Below are positions 1 through 6,929 of a stretch of DNA of 7,787 nt, piece after piece; positions within the stretch are counted from its first letter, which is position 1, and each line of letters opens with the position of its first letter. Location of the stretch: positions 1 to 7,787 of the forward strand of contig DPSI01000441.1 of NCBI GenBank assembly GCA_003527165.1, written 5' to 3'. A program made the translations under genes and the position numbers. The stretch is from Pseudomonas sp. (lineage in GTDB: Bacteria; Pseudomonadota; Gammaproteobacteria; Pseudomonadales; Pseudomonadaceae). Below the pieces are notes generated by a model. The model was not told where the DNA came from and did not search any database. It was given only the letters and a program-made list of their open reading frames with translations.

Positions 1-736
1 GCTTTACTACGCGGATCGGCTTTCGGAGTTGCCGCTCGGAGCGTTCGGCATCGCCATCGGGACGGTGATCCTTCCGAGTCTGTCGCGTCAGCATGCCAGC
101 GAAGATCCCAAGGCCTTTTCCAATACCCTTAATTGGGCGTTGCGCATGGTACTGCTGGTGGGAATCCCCGCGGCGCTCGCGCTGGGCATCCTGGCTGAGC
201 CGCTGATCGCCAGCCTGTTCTTTTACGGTGCGATGAGCGAGGAAGCCGTGGTGCAGTCGGCCAATGCACTTGAGGCCTACTCGCTGGGCGTGTTGGCGTT
301 CATGCTGATCAAAGTGTTGGCGCCAGGCTTCTTCGCCCGCCAGGATTTGAAGACGCCAGTGCGCGTCGCGATCATCTGTATGGTCGCCAACATGGTGATG
401 AACCTGATCCTGATCTGGCCTCTCAAGCATGTCGGGCTAGCGCTGGCGACCTCGTTGTCGTCGATGCTCAATGCCGGGCTTTTGTTCTGGGGTCTGTACC
501 GGGTCGGCGTGTTCCGGTTCGCGCCGGGTTGGGGGTTGTTTCTTCTGCGCTTGGCCGGCGGTTGCGCCGCCATGGTGGCAATGGTCTGGTGGCTCAACGT
601 GCCGTCGGTCGAATGGTTCGCCTGGAATTGGCAGCAGCGTGCGTTGCAGCTGGGTCTGCTGGTGGCGGCGGGGCTGGCCGCTTTTGCAGCAGGGCTGGTA
701 TTGCTCGGTTTGCGGCCGCGGCATCTTCGCCATTGA
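1..736 (+). CDS. murJ: Lipid II flippase MurJ (MviN family), C-terminal part
   Basis: This is the 3' half of the inner-membrane MOP-superfamily flippase that moves lipid II, the peptidoglycan precursor, across the cytoplasmic membrane. The frame is open from base 2 to the TGA at 734-736, giving 244 residues of a protein usually a little over 500 long; the start lies outside the window. Visible family marks are the YYADRL..LPLG segment at the beginning, followed by GTVILPSLSRQ, and the FFARQDLKTPVR loop at residues 110-121 of this fragment. Hydrophobic helices lie near residues 48-74, 90-108, 121-140, 144-167, 176-199 and 214-237, and the protein ends in a short basic tail. The murJ-ribF-ileS order is typical of Pseudomonas and relatives, and the sequence style agrees. 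No frame damage is visible. The identification is secure; the exact genus is inferred. Confidence 0.93.
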   Translation, partial: LYYADRLSELPLGAFGIAIGTVILPSLSRQHASEDPKAFSNTLNWALRMVLLVGIPAALALGILAEPLIASLFFYGAMSEEAVVQSANALEAYSLGVLAFMLIKVLAPGFFARQDLKTPVRVAIICMVANMVMNLILIWPLKHVGLALATSLSSMLNAGLLFWGLYRVGVFRFAPGWGLFLLRLAGGCAAMVAMVWWLNVPSVEWFAWNWQQRALQLGLLVAAGLAAFAAGLVLLGLRPRHLRH

Positions 737-786
737 TCGACAGGGCACGTGCGCCGCAAACCTGTCCGGGACTGCCGGCTCATGCG

Positions 787-792
787 TATAAT
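787..792 (+). promoter_or_regulatory. Candidate -10 box (TATAAT) upstream of ribF
   Basis: A perfect TATAAT lies in the 84-base spacer between the murJ stop and the ribF ATG, with its last base 28 bases before the start codon. No good -35 hexamer is visible 16-18 bases upstream; the best stretch there is around CTGTCC at 762-767. It may drive ribF-ileS separately from murJ. This is inferred from the hexamer and its position only. Confidence 0.4.
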
Positions 793-820
793 CGACGACT
801 TTTCAAGCAAGAAGTGCGGT

Positions 821-1771
821 ATGCAGCTGGTTCGAGGTCTTCATAACCTGCGGCCCCGGCATCGGGGTTGCGTCGCCACCATCGGCAATTTCGACGGGGT
901 TCACCGGGGGCATCAAGCTATCCTGGCGCGCCTGCGCGAGCGTGCCGCCGAACTCGGGCTGCCCAGCTGCGTGGTGATCTTCGAACCGCAGCCGCGCGAA
1001 TATTTCGCGCCGGACAAGGCGCCCGCGCGGCTGACCCGGTTGCGTGAAAAACTCCAGCTGCTGGATGATCAGGGCGTCGATTTGGTGCTGTGTCTGGCCT
1101 TCAATCGCCGTTTGCGCGAGTTGAGCGCTGCCGAGTTCGTCCACGCGACGCTGGTCGAAGGTCTTGGCGTCCGGCATCTGGAGGTGGGTGATGACTTCCG
1201 CTTCGGTTGCGACCGCGCCGGCGATTTCAACTTTCTGTTGAAAGCGGGCGCTGCGGAAGGATTCACGGTTGAGGCCGCCACCACTATCGAGGTGGGCGGT
1301 GAGCGTGTCAGCAGCACACGGCTGCGTCAGGTGCTCGCCGATGGCGATCTGGTACTGGCGCAGAAGCTGCTCGGTCGACCGTTCAGCATTACCGGGCGGG
1401 TCATGCATGGGCAGGCGCTCGGGCGTCAGCTTGGCGCGCCGACCGCCAACATCCAGCTCAAGCGCAAAAGCACGCCGCTTAGCGGAGTGTTCATGGTGAG
1501 CACGGAAGTGGATGGCGTCATACAGCCGGCGGTAGCCAACATCGGCATGCGTCCGTCGGTCGAAAGTGACGGCCAGCCCCATCTGGAAGTTCACTTGCTC
1601 AATTATCAGGGCGACCTCTATGGTCGTCTGCTGCGCGTGACCTTCCACCGCAAGCTGCGTGACGAGCAGCGCTTCGCCTCGCTGGAGGCGCTCAAGACGG
1701 CGATCGAGGCGGATATCGCCGCAGCTCGCGAATACTGGCGAGCTTCACCCTTTACCACGAGTCAGGACTGA
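821..1771 (+). CDS. ribF: Bifunctional riboflavin kinase / FAD synthetase RibF
   Basis: This cytoplasmic enzyme of 316 residues phosphorylates riboflavin to FMN and then adenylylates FMN to FAD. The N-terminal FMN adenylyltransferase domain shows the nucleotidyltransferase signature [11 protein letters not shown] at residues 22-32 and a later SSTRLRQ segment. The C-terminal riboflavin kinase domain carries the G-x3-HG-x3-GR-x-LG-x-PTAN motif at residues 192-210, with PTAN at 207-210. Length fits the family. The frame can be opened further upstream to a GTG at 749, adding 24 residues. The ATG at 821 is preferred because the protein then begins [10 protein letters not shown], as in Pseudomonas RibF, and an AAGAAG purine run sits 6 bases upstream. 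The gene stops one base before ileS, so the two are almost certainly co-transcribed. The sequence looks gammaproteobacterial throughout. Confidence 0.95.
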   Translation: MQLVRGLHNLRPRHRGCVATIGNFDGVHRGHQAILARLRERAAELGLPSCVVIFEPQPREYFAPDKAPARLTRLREKLQLLDDQGVDLVLCLAFNRRLRELSAAEFVHATLVEGLGVRHLEVGDDFRFGCDRAGDFNFLLKAGAAEGFTVEAATTIEVGGERVSSTRLRQVLADGDLVLAQKLLGRPFSITGRVMHGQALGRQLGAPTANIQLKRKSTPLSGVFMVSTEVDGVIQPAVANIGMRPSVESDGQPHLEVHLLNYQGDLYGRLLRVTFHRKLRDEQRFASLEALKTAIEADIAAAREYWRASPFTTSQD

Positions 1772-1772
1772 A

Positions 1773-4565
1773 ATGACCGATTACAAAGCGACCCTCAATC
1801 TGCCGTCCACGGCATTTCCGATGAAGGCCGGTCTGCCACAGCGCGAGCCGGAGACCCTGCAGCGCTGGAACAGCATTGACCTCTACCGGAAGCTGCGGCA
1901 GATCGGCGAAGGTCGTCCGAAGTTCGTCCTGCATGACGGTCCGCCGTACGCCAACGGCAGCATTCACATCGGCCACGCGGTCAACAAGGTCATCAAAGAT
2001 TTCATCGTCCGTTCCAAGACCCTGGCCGGGTTCGACGCGCCCTACGTGCCAGGCTGGGATTGTCATGGTCTGCCAATCGAACACAAGGTCGAAATCACCT
2101 ACGGCAAGAACCAGCCGGCCGACCTGACGCGCGAGCGCTGCCGCGCCTACGCCGCCGAGCAGATCGAGGGGCAGAAGGCCGACTTCATCCGTCTCGGTGT
2201 GCTCGGCGAATGGGACAATCCTTATCGCACCATGGATTTCGCCAACGAGGCCGGTGAAATCCGCGCGCTGGCGAAAATGGTCGAAGGCGGCTTCGTCTTC
2301 AAGGGCCTGAAGCCGGTGAACTGGTGCTTCGATTGCGGCTCGGCACTGGCCGAGGCGGAAGTCGAGTATCAGGACAAGAAATCCGATGCGATCGACGTCG
2401 CCTTCCAGGTCGAAGACGCCGACAAGCTGGCTGCGGCCTTCGGCGTCGCTGCATTGGCCAAACCGGCCAGTATCGTCATCTGGACCACCACGCCCTGGAC
2501 CGTTCCAGCCAACCAGGCGCTCAACGTACACCCCGATTTCGTCTACGCCCTGGTCGATACCGGCGACAAGCTGCTGGTACTGGCCGAAGAACTGGTGGAA
2601 TCCTGCCTGCAGCGTTACGGCCTGCAAGGCGAGATCATCGCCCGCTGCGAGGGCAAGGCGCTGGAGCTCGTCCGTTTCCGCCATCCTTTCTATGAGCGCT
2701 TCGCCCCGGTCTATCTCGCTGACTACGTCGAAACCGGCGCCGGTACCGGCATCGTTCACTCGGCGCCCGCATACGGTGAAGATGACTTCCGTTCCTGCAA
2801 GCACTACGGCATGGAGAACGACGACATTCTCAGCCCGGTGCAGAGCCATGGTGTCTACGTCCCGGACCTGCCGTTCTTTGGCGGCCAGTTCATCTGGAAG
2901 GCCAATCCGGCGATCGTCGAGAAGCTGCGTGAGGTTGGTGCACTGCTCAAGCACGAGTCGATCCAGCACAGCTACATGCACTGCTGGCGGCACAAGACGC
3001 CGCTGATCTACCGCGCCACGGCGCAGTGGTTCGTCGGCATGGACAAGGTCGCGCATGACGGCAGCTCGCTGCGTCGCCGCGCGCTGGACGCCATCGAGCA
3101 GACCGAGTTCGTCCCCGCGTGGGGGCAGGCGCGCCTGCACGGAATGATCGCCGGGCGTCCGGACTGGTGCATCTCGCGCCAGCGCACCTGGGGCGTGCCG
3201 ATCCCGTTCTTCCTGCACAAGGAAAGCGGCGACCTGCATCCGCGCACCGTCGAACTGAAGGAGGCGGTTGCCCAGCGTGTGGAGCAGGGCGGCATCGAGG
3301 CTTGGTCGAAACTGGACGCAGCCGAGTTGCTGGTCGACGAAGCGGCGCAGTACGAGAAGATCACCGATACCCTGGACGTCTGGTTCGATTCCGGCTCGAC
3401 TCACGCCTTTACGCTCGACCCGCGCCTGCGCGAGAACGGCTATGTCGGCGACCGTCCCGCACACTGGCCCGCCGACCTCTATCTGGAAGGGTCGGACCAG
3501 CATCGCGGCTGGTTCCAGTCGTCCCTGCTGGAAGGCTGCGGCACGCGCGGCCGCGCCCCCTACAAGGCGATCCTGACCCACGGCTTCACCCTGGACGAGA
3601 ACGGCGAGAAACAGTCGAAATCCAAGGGCAACACCACCGATCCCCTGGTGGTCATCAAGGAATCCGGCGCCGACATCCTGCGTCTGTGGGTGGCCCTGGT
3701 CGACTATTCCGAGGACCAGCGGATCGGCAAACAGATCCTGCAGACCACGGTCGACGCCTATCGCAAGCTGCGCAACACCGTCCGCTATCTGCTGGGCGCC
3801 CTGGCCGGCTTCGACGAGGCCGAGCGGCTGACCGACTACGACCAGTTCCCGCCGCTGGAGAAATTCATTCTTCACCGCCTGCACGAACTGGACGCCCATG
3901 TGCGTCGGGCCTACGCCGAATACCGCTTCCAGGACGTGGTGCGGCCGGTGCTGGAGTTCTGCTCGGGCGACCTGTCGGCGCTGTATTTCGACGTGCGCAA
4001 GGACAGCCTGTATTGCGACCGTCCCGACAGCATCAAGCGCCGGGCTGTCCGCACAGTGATGGACGAGGTCTTCAGCCGCCTGACCGCCTGGCTGGCCCCG
4101 CTGACGCCCTTCACCATGGAAGAGGCGTGGACGACCCGGTTCCCCGATGCGGGGTCGAACTGCGCGCGGTTGATCCCCGAGACGCCGGCCGAGTGGAGCA
4201 ATCCGGCGGAGGCCGAGCGTTGGTCCGCGATCAACACCGTCCTCGAAGTGGTCAATGAATCGCTGGAAGCCGCGCGTCGTGAAAAACTGATCGGCGGCGC
4301 CCTGGACGCCTGGCCCGCCGTCACCGGCCCCGCCTCGGCCTTCGCGCCGTTCGAGGGCCTGGACGCAGCGGAAATCTTCCGCACCTCGGGCGCCGAACTG
4401 GTCGAGGGGGGTGAAGCGATCACGGTCGCGGTGAACCTGGCCGACCACCCCAAATGCGCCCGCTCCTGGCGCCGTGTGCCGGACGTCGGCTCGGACTCCG
4501 ATTACCCCGACCTGTCGGCCCGCGACGCTGACGCGGTCCGCTGGATGGACGCGCAGAAGGCTTAA
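1773..4565 (+). CDS. ileS: Isoleucyl-tRNA synthetase IleS, apparent gamma/alpha hybrid
   Basis: This class I aminoacyl-tRNA synthetase attaches isoleucine to tRNA-Ile. The frame codes 930 residues from the ATG one base after the ribF stop, with CAGGA 5 bases upstream as ribosome site; a longer open frame from 1659 only overlaps ribF. The HIGH motif is at residues 65-68, [11 protein letters not shown] of the editing (CP1) domain at 237-247, [14 protein letters not shown] in the middle, DVWFDSG at 535-541, and the KMSKS loop reads KQSKS at 613-617. The C-terminus ([13 protein letters not shown] from residue 894) lacks the Cys4 zinc site of E. coli/Pseudomonas-type enzymes. Residues 1 to about 530 resemble Pseudomonas IleS; those after about 545 resemble Caulobacterales IleS (for example [10 protein letters not shown], and [19 protein letters not shown]). 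The frame is intact across the switch. The hybrid nature is inferred from remembered family sequences; the enzyme identity is certain. Confidence 0.93.
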   Translation: MTDYKATLNLPSTAFPMKAGLPQREPETLQRWNSIDLYRKLRQIGEGRPKFVLHDGPPYANGSIHIGHAVNKVIKDFIVRSKTLAGFDAPYVPGWDCHGLPIEHKVEITYGKNQPADLTRERCRAYAAEQIEGQKADFIRLGVLGEWDNPYRTMDFANEAGEIRALAKMVEGGFVFKGLKPVNWCFDCGSALAEAEVEYQDKKSDAIDVAFQVEDADKLAAAFGVAALAKPASIVIWTTTPWTVPANQALNVHPDFVYALVDTGDKLLVLAEELVESCLQRYGLQGEIIARCEGKALELVRFRHPFYERFAPVYLADYVETGAGTGIVHSAPAYGEDDFRSCKHYGMENDDILSPVQSHGVYVPDLPFFGGQFIWKANPAIVEKLREVGALLKHESIQHSYMHCWRHKTPLIYRATAQWFVGMDKVAHDGSSLRRRALDAIEQTEFVPAWGQARLHGMIAGRPDWCISRQRTWGVPIPFFLHKESGDLHPRTVELKEAVAQRVEQGGIEAWSKLDAAELLVDEAAQYEKITDTLDVWFDSGSTHAFTLDPRLRENGYVGDRPAHWPADLYLEGSDQHRGWFQSSLLEGCGTRGRAPYKAILTHGFTLDENGEKQSKSKGNTTDPLVVIKESGADILRLWVALVDYSEDQRIGKQILQTTVDAYRKLRNTVRYLLGALAGFDEAERLTDYDQFPPLEKFILHRLHELDAHVRRAYAEYRFQDVVRPVLEFCSGDLSALYFDVRKDSLYCDRPDSIKRRAVRTVMDEVFSRLTAWLAPLTPFTMEEAWTTRFPDAGSNCARLIPETPAEWSNPAEAERWSAINTVLEVVNESLEAARREKLIGGALDAWPAVTGPASAFAPFEGLDAAEIFRTSGAELVEGGEAITVAVNLADHPKCARSWRRVPDVGSDSDYPDLSARDADAVRWMDAQKA

Positions 4566-4571
4566 AGGATC

Positions 4572-4606
4572 AGGCCCCTTCGTTTCGACGGAGGGGCCTT
4601 TTTCTT
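4572..4606 (+). terminator. Rho-independent terminator of ileS
   Basis: Seven bases after the ileS stop, AGGCCCCT (4572-4579) pairs perfectly with AGGGGCCT (4592-4599). The stem extends by a T-G pair and two G-C pairs around a six-base TTTCGA loop. A run of five T (4599-4603) and a T-rich tail follow on the plus strand. On the minus strand no T tract follows the stem, so it should act only on ileS transcription. It implies that ileS is the last gene of its transcript here. Confidence 0.9.
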
Positions 4607-4656
4607 CCTTCTCGCCTTGTGGGAGAAGGTGGCAGGCGGAGCCTGACGGATGAGGG
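4607..4656 (+). repeat. Dispersed palindromic repeat, copy 1
   Basis: This is a ~50-base element made of two small hairpins and a GATGAGGGG tail. The first stem is CCTTCTC (4607-4613) with GAGAAGG (4623-4629). The second is CAGGC (4633-4637), a GGA loop, then GCCTG (4641-4645). A diverged copy lies in inverted orientation at 4723-4775. Elements of this look (a GGGAGAAGG stem followed by a short GC hairpin and GATGAGGGG) are scattered between genes in many alphaproteobacteria. It is not part of a recognisable gene. Confidence 0.75.
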
Positions 4657-4722
4657 GGGAGCGGTTCGGTCTGGAGGGCTGTTGCGGCGCTGTAGCTCAA
4701 GGCGTCAAAACCCGCGCCCACA

Positions 4723-4775
4723 CCCCTCAGCCGAGCGCCTCCGGCGCCCACCTTCTCCCACAGGGGGAGAAGGGG
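4723..4775 (-). repeat. Dispersed palindromic repeat, copy 2 (inverted)
   Basis: This is the second copy of the element at 4607-4656, read on the minus strand. CCTTCTCC (4751-4758) pairs with GGAGAAGG (4766-4773), and GCGCC (4735-4739) pairs with GGCGC (4743-4747) around a three-base loop that is GGA on the minus strand. The tail reads GGCTGAGGGG on the minus strand. It ends seven bases before the restored stop codon of the tipF-like gene. The 66 bases between the two copies (4657-4722) show nothing I can identify. Confidence 0.75.
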
Positions 4776-4781
4776 AGTGGT

Positions 4782-6049
4782 TTAGAGCCGCACTCTTTGC
4801 TCGGCCGATTTCAGCGTCGAGAGGACAAACTCCGCAGGCGGGTCGGTTTCGGCCAGGACAGCTTCCTTGATGGCGCGCGGCTCGCCGAACAGGTGGCCCT
4901 GGCCCATGGCGATATCCAGTTCGAGGATGTCGACGACCTGTTTCTCGCTCTCGACCTTTCGGCGATCAGTTCGAGGCCGTGGCGACGGGTCAGGGGGGCG
5001 AAGTCACCAGCGCGGATGTCCGGCTGGCTGGGCAGGGGGGCGGCGCCGTCCAGGTCGAGCAGCTGTTCGATCAGCAGGTCGGCCGCCACCTTGATGAAGC
5101 GCACGTCCGAGCGTTGCAGGTCGGCGAAGTCCAGGTCCAGCGTCTGCACCTTGTCGATGGAGAAGCGGAAGCCCAGGTCGGCCAGCTTGGCCATGTTGCG
5201 CGCTTCAACGGCGCCGCGGGCGTCGAACGTCGCCTGGCCCAGTTCGAAGATCAGGGCGTCCTTCAGGTCGCGGTTCTGGCTCAGGAAATCGAGGAACTGC
5301 GGGAAGAAGGTCTCGTCTCCCAGAGACGCCAGCGAGATGTTGCAGAAGACCCCGACCTTGCGGTCCTGTCCGGCTAGACGGCGCACGATCTGGGCGCAGC
5401 GGAACAGCAGCAGGTTGTCGATGGCGGGCAGCAGACCCTCGCCCTCGGCCACCGACAGGTATTCGGCGGGCATCATCACCCGGTTCGACGGGTCGCGCAG
5501 GCGGGTGAAGCTCTCATAATAGACCGTCCGCCGCTGGGGCAGGGTCACGACGGGCTGCAGATACAGGTCGACGCGGTTCTCGCTCAGGGCGTCGTGGACG
5601 GTCTTCAGCAGGGTGTTCGACTGGACCTGGCGACGGCCTTCGAAGGTGTCGGCGGTCAAGGTGGAGGCGGCCAGTCGTTCCTCGATGGATTCGCTCATCT
5701 GCTGGACCAGACCTTCCAGCATCCGCACCTCGCCGGTCAGGGCGTCGGTGTCGGACAGGACGCCGCTCTCGATGGCGTGGGCCAGTTCGGTCAGGGCGCC
5801 TTGCGTCGACTCCATCGCGTCGGCCAGCAGGCGGTGGGCCTCGCGCACCTTGCTGATCTCCAGACGCAGGGCGCGGCGGTCGGCCATGCCGGTGACGATG
5901 GCGTGGATTCCGGCCATGATCCCCAGCGCGCCCAGCACCCCGGCCGCGCCTGCGCCCGCTCCCAGACCGGCGCGCCAGATTGTCGCCCCGATGGTCAGGG
6001 CGAGGAACAGGTAGCCGAAGAACAGGAAGCCGCCGGTGATCTTTCGCAT
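4782..6049 (-). pseudogene. tipF: TipF-like degenerate EAL-domain protein, frameshifted near its C-terminus
   Basis: This is a probable homologue of Caulobacter TipF, a polar membrane protein that binds cyclic di-GMP and helps place the flagellum. Two transmembrane segments lie at residues 7-27 and 31-54. A charged helical, probably coiled-coil, region follows at about 56-128, then an EAL-type domain from about 145. The EAL motif reads ESF (179-181), the usual DDFG reads DKVQ, and the KID motif reads KVA, so phosphodiesterase activity is unlikely. After IAE (ending at residue 364) the reading frame loses homology. A missing base in the three-T run at 4957-4959 explains this. Shifting frame restores VVDILELDIAMGQGHLFGEP and a stop at 4782-4784, for 422 residues. 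Without the correction the protein runs 412 residues, to 4811, with an arginine- and serine-rich nonsense tail. This may be a sequencing or assembly error rather than true decay. EAL membership is firm; the TipF assignment is from architecture. No strong ribosome site precedes the ATG. Confidence 0.72.
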
Positions 6050-6144
6050 GGGGCCGGTCAGAACCGCCTTTCCCTATAGAATCGATCAAGTATCACGTTA
6101 ACGAAGGCTAACGGCTAGGGTCCGCGCGGATAAACGGGCGGTAA

Positions 6145-6152
6145 AAGGAGGT
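6145..6152 (+). promoter_or_regulatory. Strong Shine-Dalgarno site of the SDR gene
   Basis: AAGGAGGT matches the 16S anti-Shine-Dalgarno sequence over eight bases and sits 6 bases before the ATG at 6159. It fixes the start of the dehydrogenase and predicts efficient translation, in contrast with the weak sites of the neighbouring genes. Confidence 0.85.
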
Positions 6153-6158
6153 TAACGC

Positions 6159-6929
6159 ATGGAATTGTTCTATCTGAGCGGCAAGGTCGCCATCATCACC
6201 GGCTCGTCGCGCGGAATCGGCAAGGCCATCGCCGAACGGCTGGCCGAACACGGCGCCAAGGTCGTCATTTCCTCGCGCAAGGCCGGGCCGTGCGAAGAGG
6301 TCGCCTCCGAGATCAACGGCAAATACGGTGAAGGCCGCGCTATTGCGGTTCCCGCCAACATCGCCTCCAAGGAAGACCTGCAGCGGCTGGTCGACGAGAC
6401 CAACAGCGCCTTCGGCAAGATCGACATTCTGGTCTGCAACGCCGCGACCAATCCCTACGCCGGGCCGATGGCGGGCATCGCCGACGATCAGTTCGAGAAG
6501 ATTCTTCAGAACAATGTCATCTCCAACCACTGGCTGATCCAGATGGTCGCGCCGCAGATGGTGGAGCGCAAGGACGGGGCGATCCTGGTGATCTCGTCCA
6601 TCGGGGGCCTGCGCGGCAACGCCCTGATCGGCGCCTACAACATCTCCAAGGCCGCGGACATGCAGCTGGTGCGCAATCTGGCGGTGGAGTGGGGGCCGTC
6701 GAACGTGCGGGTCAACTGCATCGCGCCGGGCCTGGTGCAGACCGACTTCGCCAAATATCTGTGGGAGAATCCCGAGCTGCTGAAACAGGTCACCGAGCCG
6801 GCGCCGCTGAAAAGGATCGGCCAACCGGATGAAATCGCGGGCACGGCGGTCTATCTGTGCAGCCCTGCCTCGGCCTATGTGACCGGACAGACCCTTGTGG
6901 TGGACGGTGGATTGACGATTGCCTGGTAA
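6159..6929 (+). CDS. Short-chain dehydrogenase/reductase (classical SDR), substrate unknown
   Basis: This is a soluble NAD(P)-dependent oxidoreductase of 256 residues, the normal length for a classical SDR. The Rossmann fold shows the cofactor motif TGSSRGIG at residues 14-21 and NAA at 94-96. The catalytic tetrad is complete: N119, S147, Y160 and K164 (YNISK). The PG motif ([10 protein letters not shown]) and the C-terminal GQTLVVDGG segment are also standard. Arginines at 18 and 40 favour NADP(H) over NAD(H); that is an inference from the family. The start is set by a near-perfect Shine-Dalgarno site. The gene lies divergent from the tipF-like gene and its last 11 bases overlap the acyltransferase gene, suggesting a two-gene operon. 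The sequence does not reveal the substrate; fatty-acyl and 3-oxoacyl reductases, alcohol dehydrogenases and others share this pattern. Confidence 0.93.
   Translation: MELFYLSGKVAIITGSSRGIGKAIAERLAEHGAKVVISSRKAGPCEEVASEINGKYGEGRAIAVPANIASKEDLQRLVDETNSAFGKIDILVCNAATNPYAGPMAGIADDQFEKILQNNVISNHWLIQMVAPQMVERKDGAILVISSIGGLRGNALIGAYNISKAADMQLVRNLAVEWGPSNVRVNCIAPGLVQTDFAKYLWENPELLKQVTEPAPLKRIGQPDEIAGTAVYLCSPASAYVTGQTLVVDGGLTIAW

Noticed and set aside
749..820. GTG-initiated N-terminal extension of ribF
   Set aside because: The extra 24 residues (MRRKPVRDC...) do not look like the start of RibF, and the family begins at the ATG at 821. The TATAAT box also lies inside this stretch.
4657..4722. Possible RNA gene or mobile element between the two repeat copies
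   Set aside because: The 66-base interior has no tRNA-like fold, no transposase fragment and no target-site duplication that I can see. The inverted copies are short dispersed repeats rather than insertion sequence ends.
1752..4751. A 999-codon open frame on the minus strand opposite ileS
   Set aside because: It mirrors ileS codon by codon in GC-rich DNA, its translation resembles no protein I know, and it continues through the terminator and repeat. It is a shadow of the real gene.
4650..5519. A 289-codon plus-strand frame opposite the tipF-like gene
   Set aside because: It covers the repeat and runs antisense to a recognisable EAL domain; its Ser/Arg-rich translation is typical of an out-of-frame reading.
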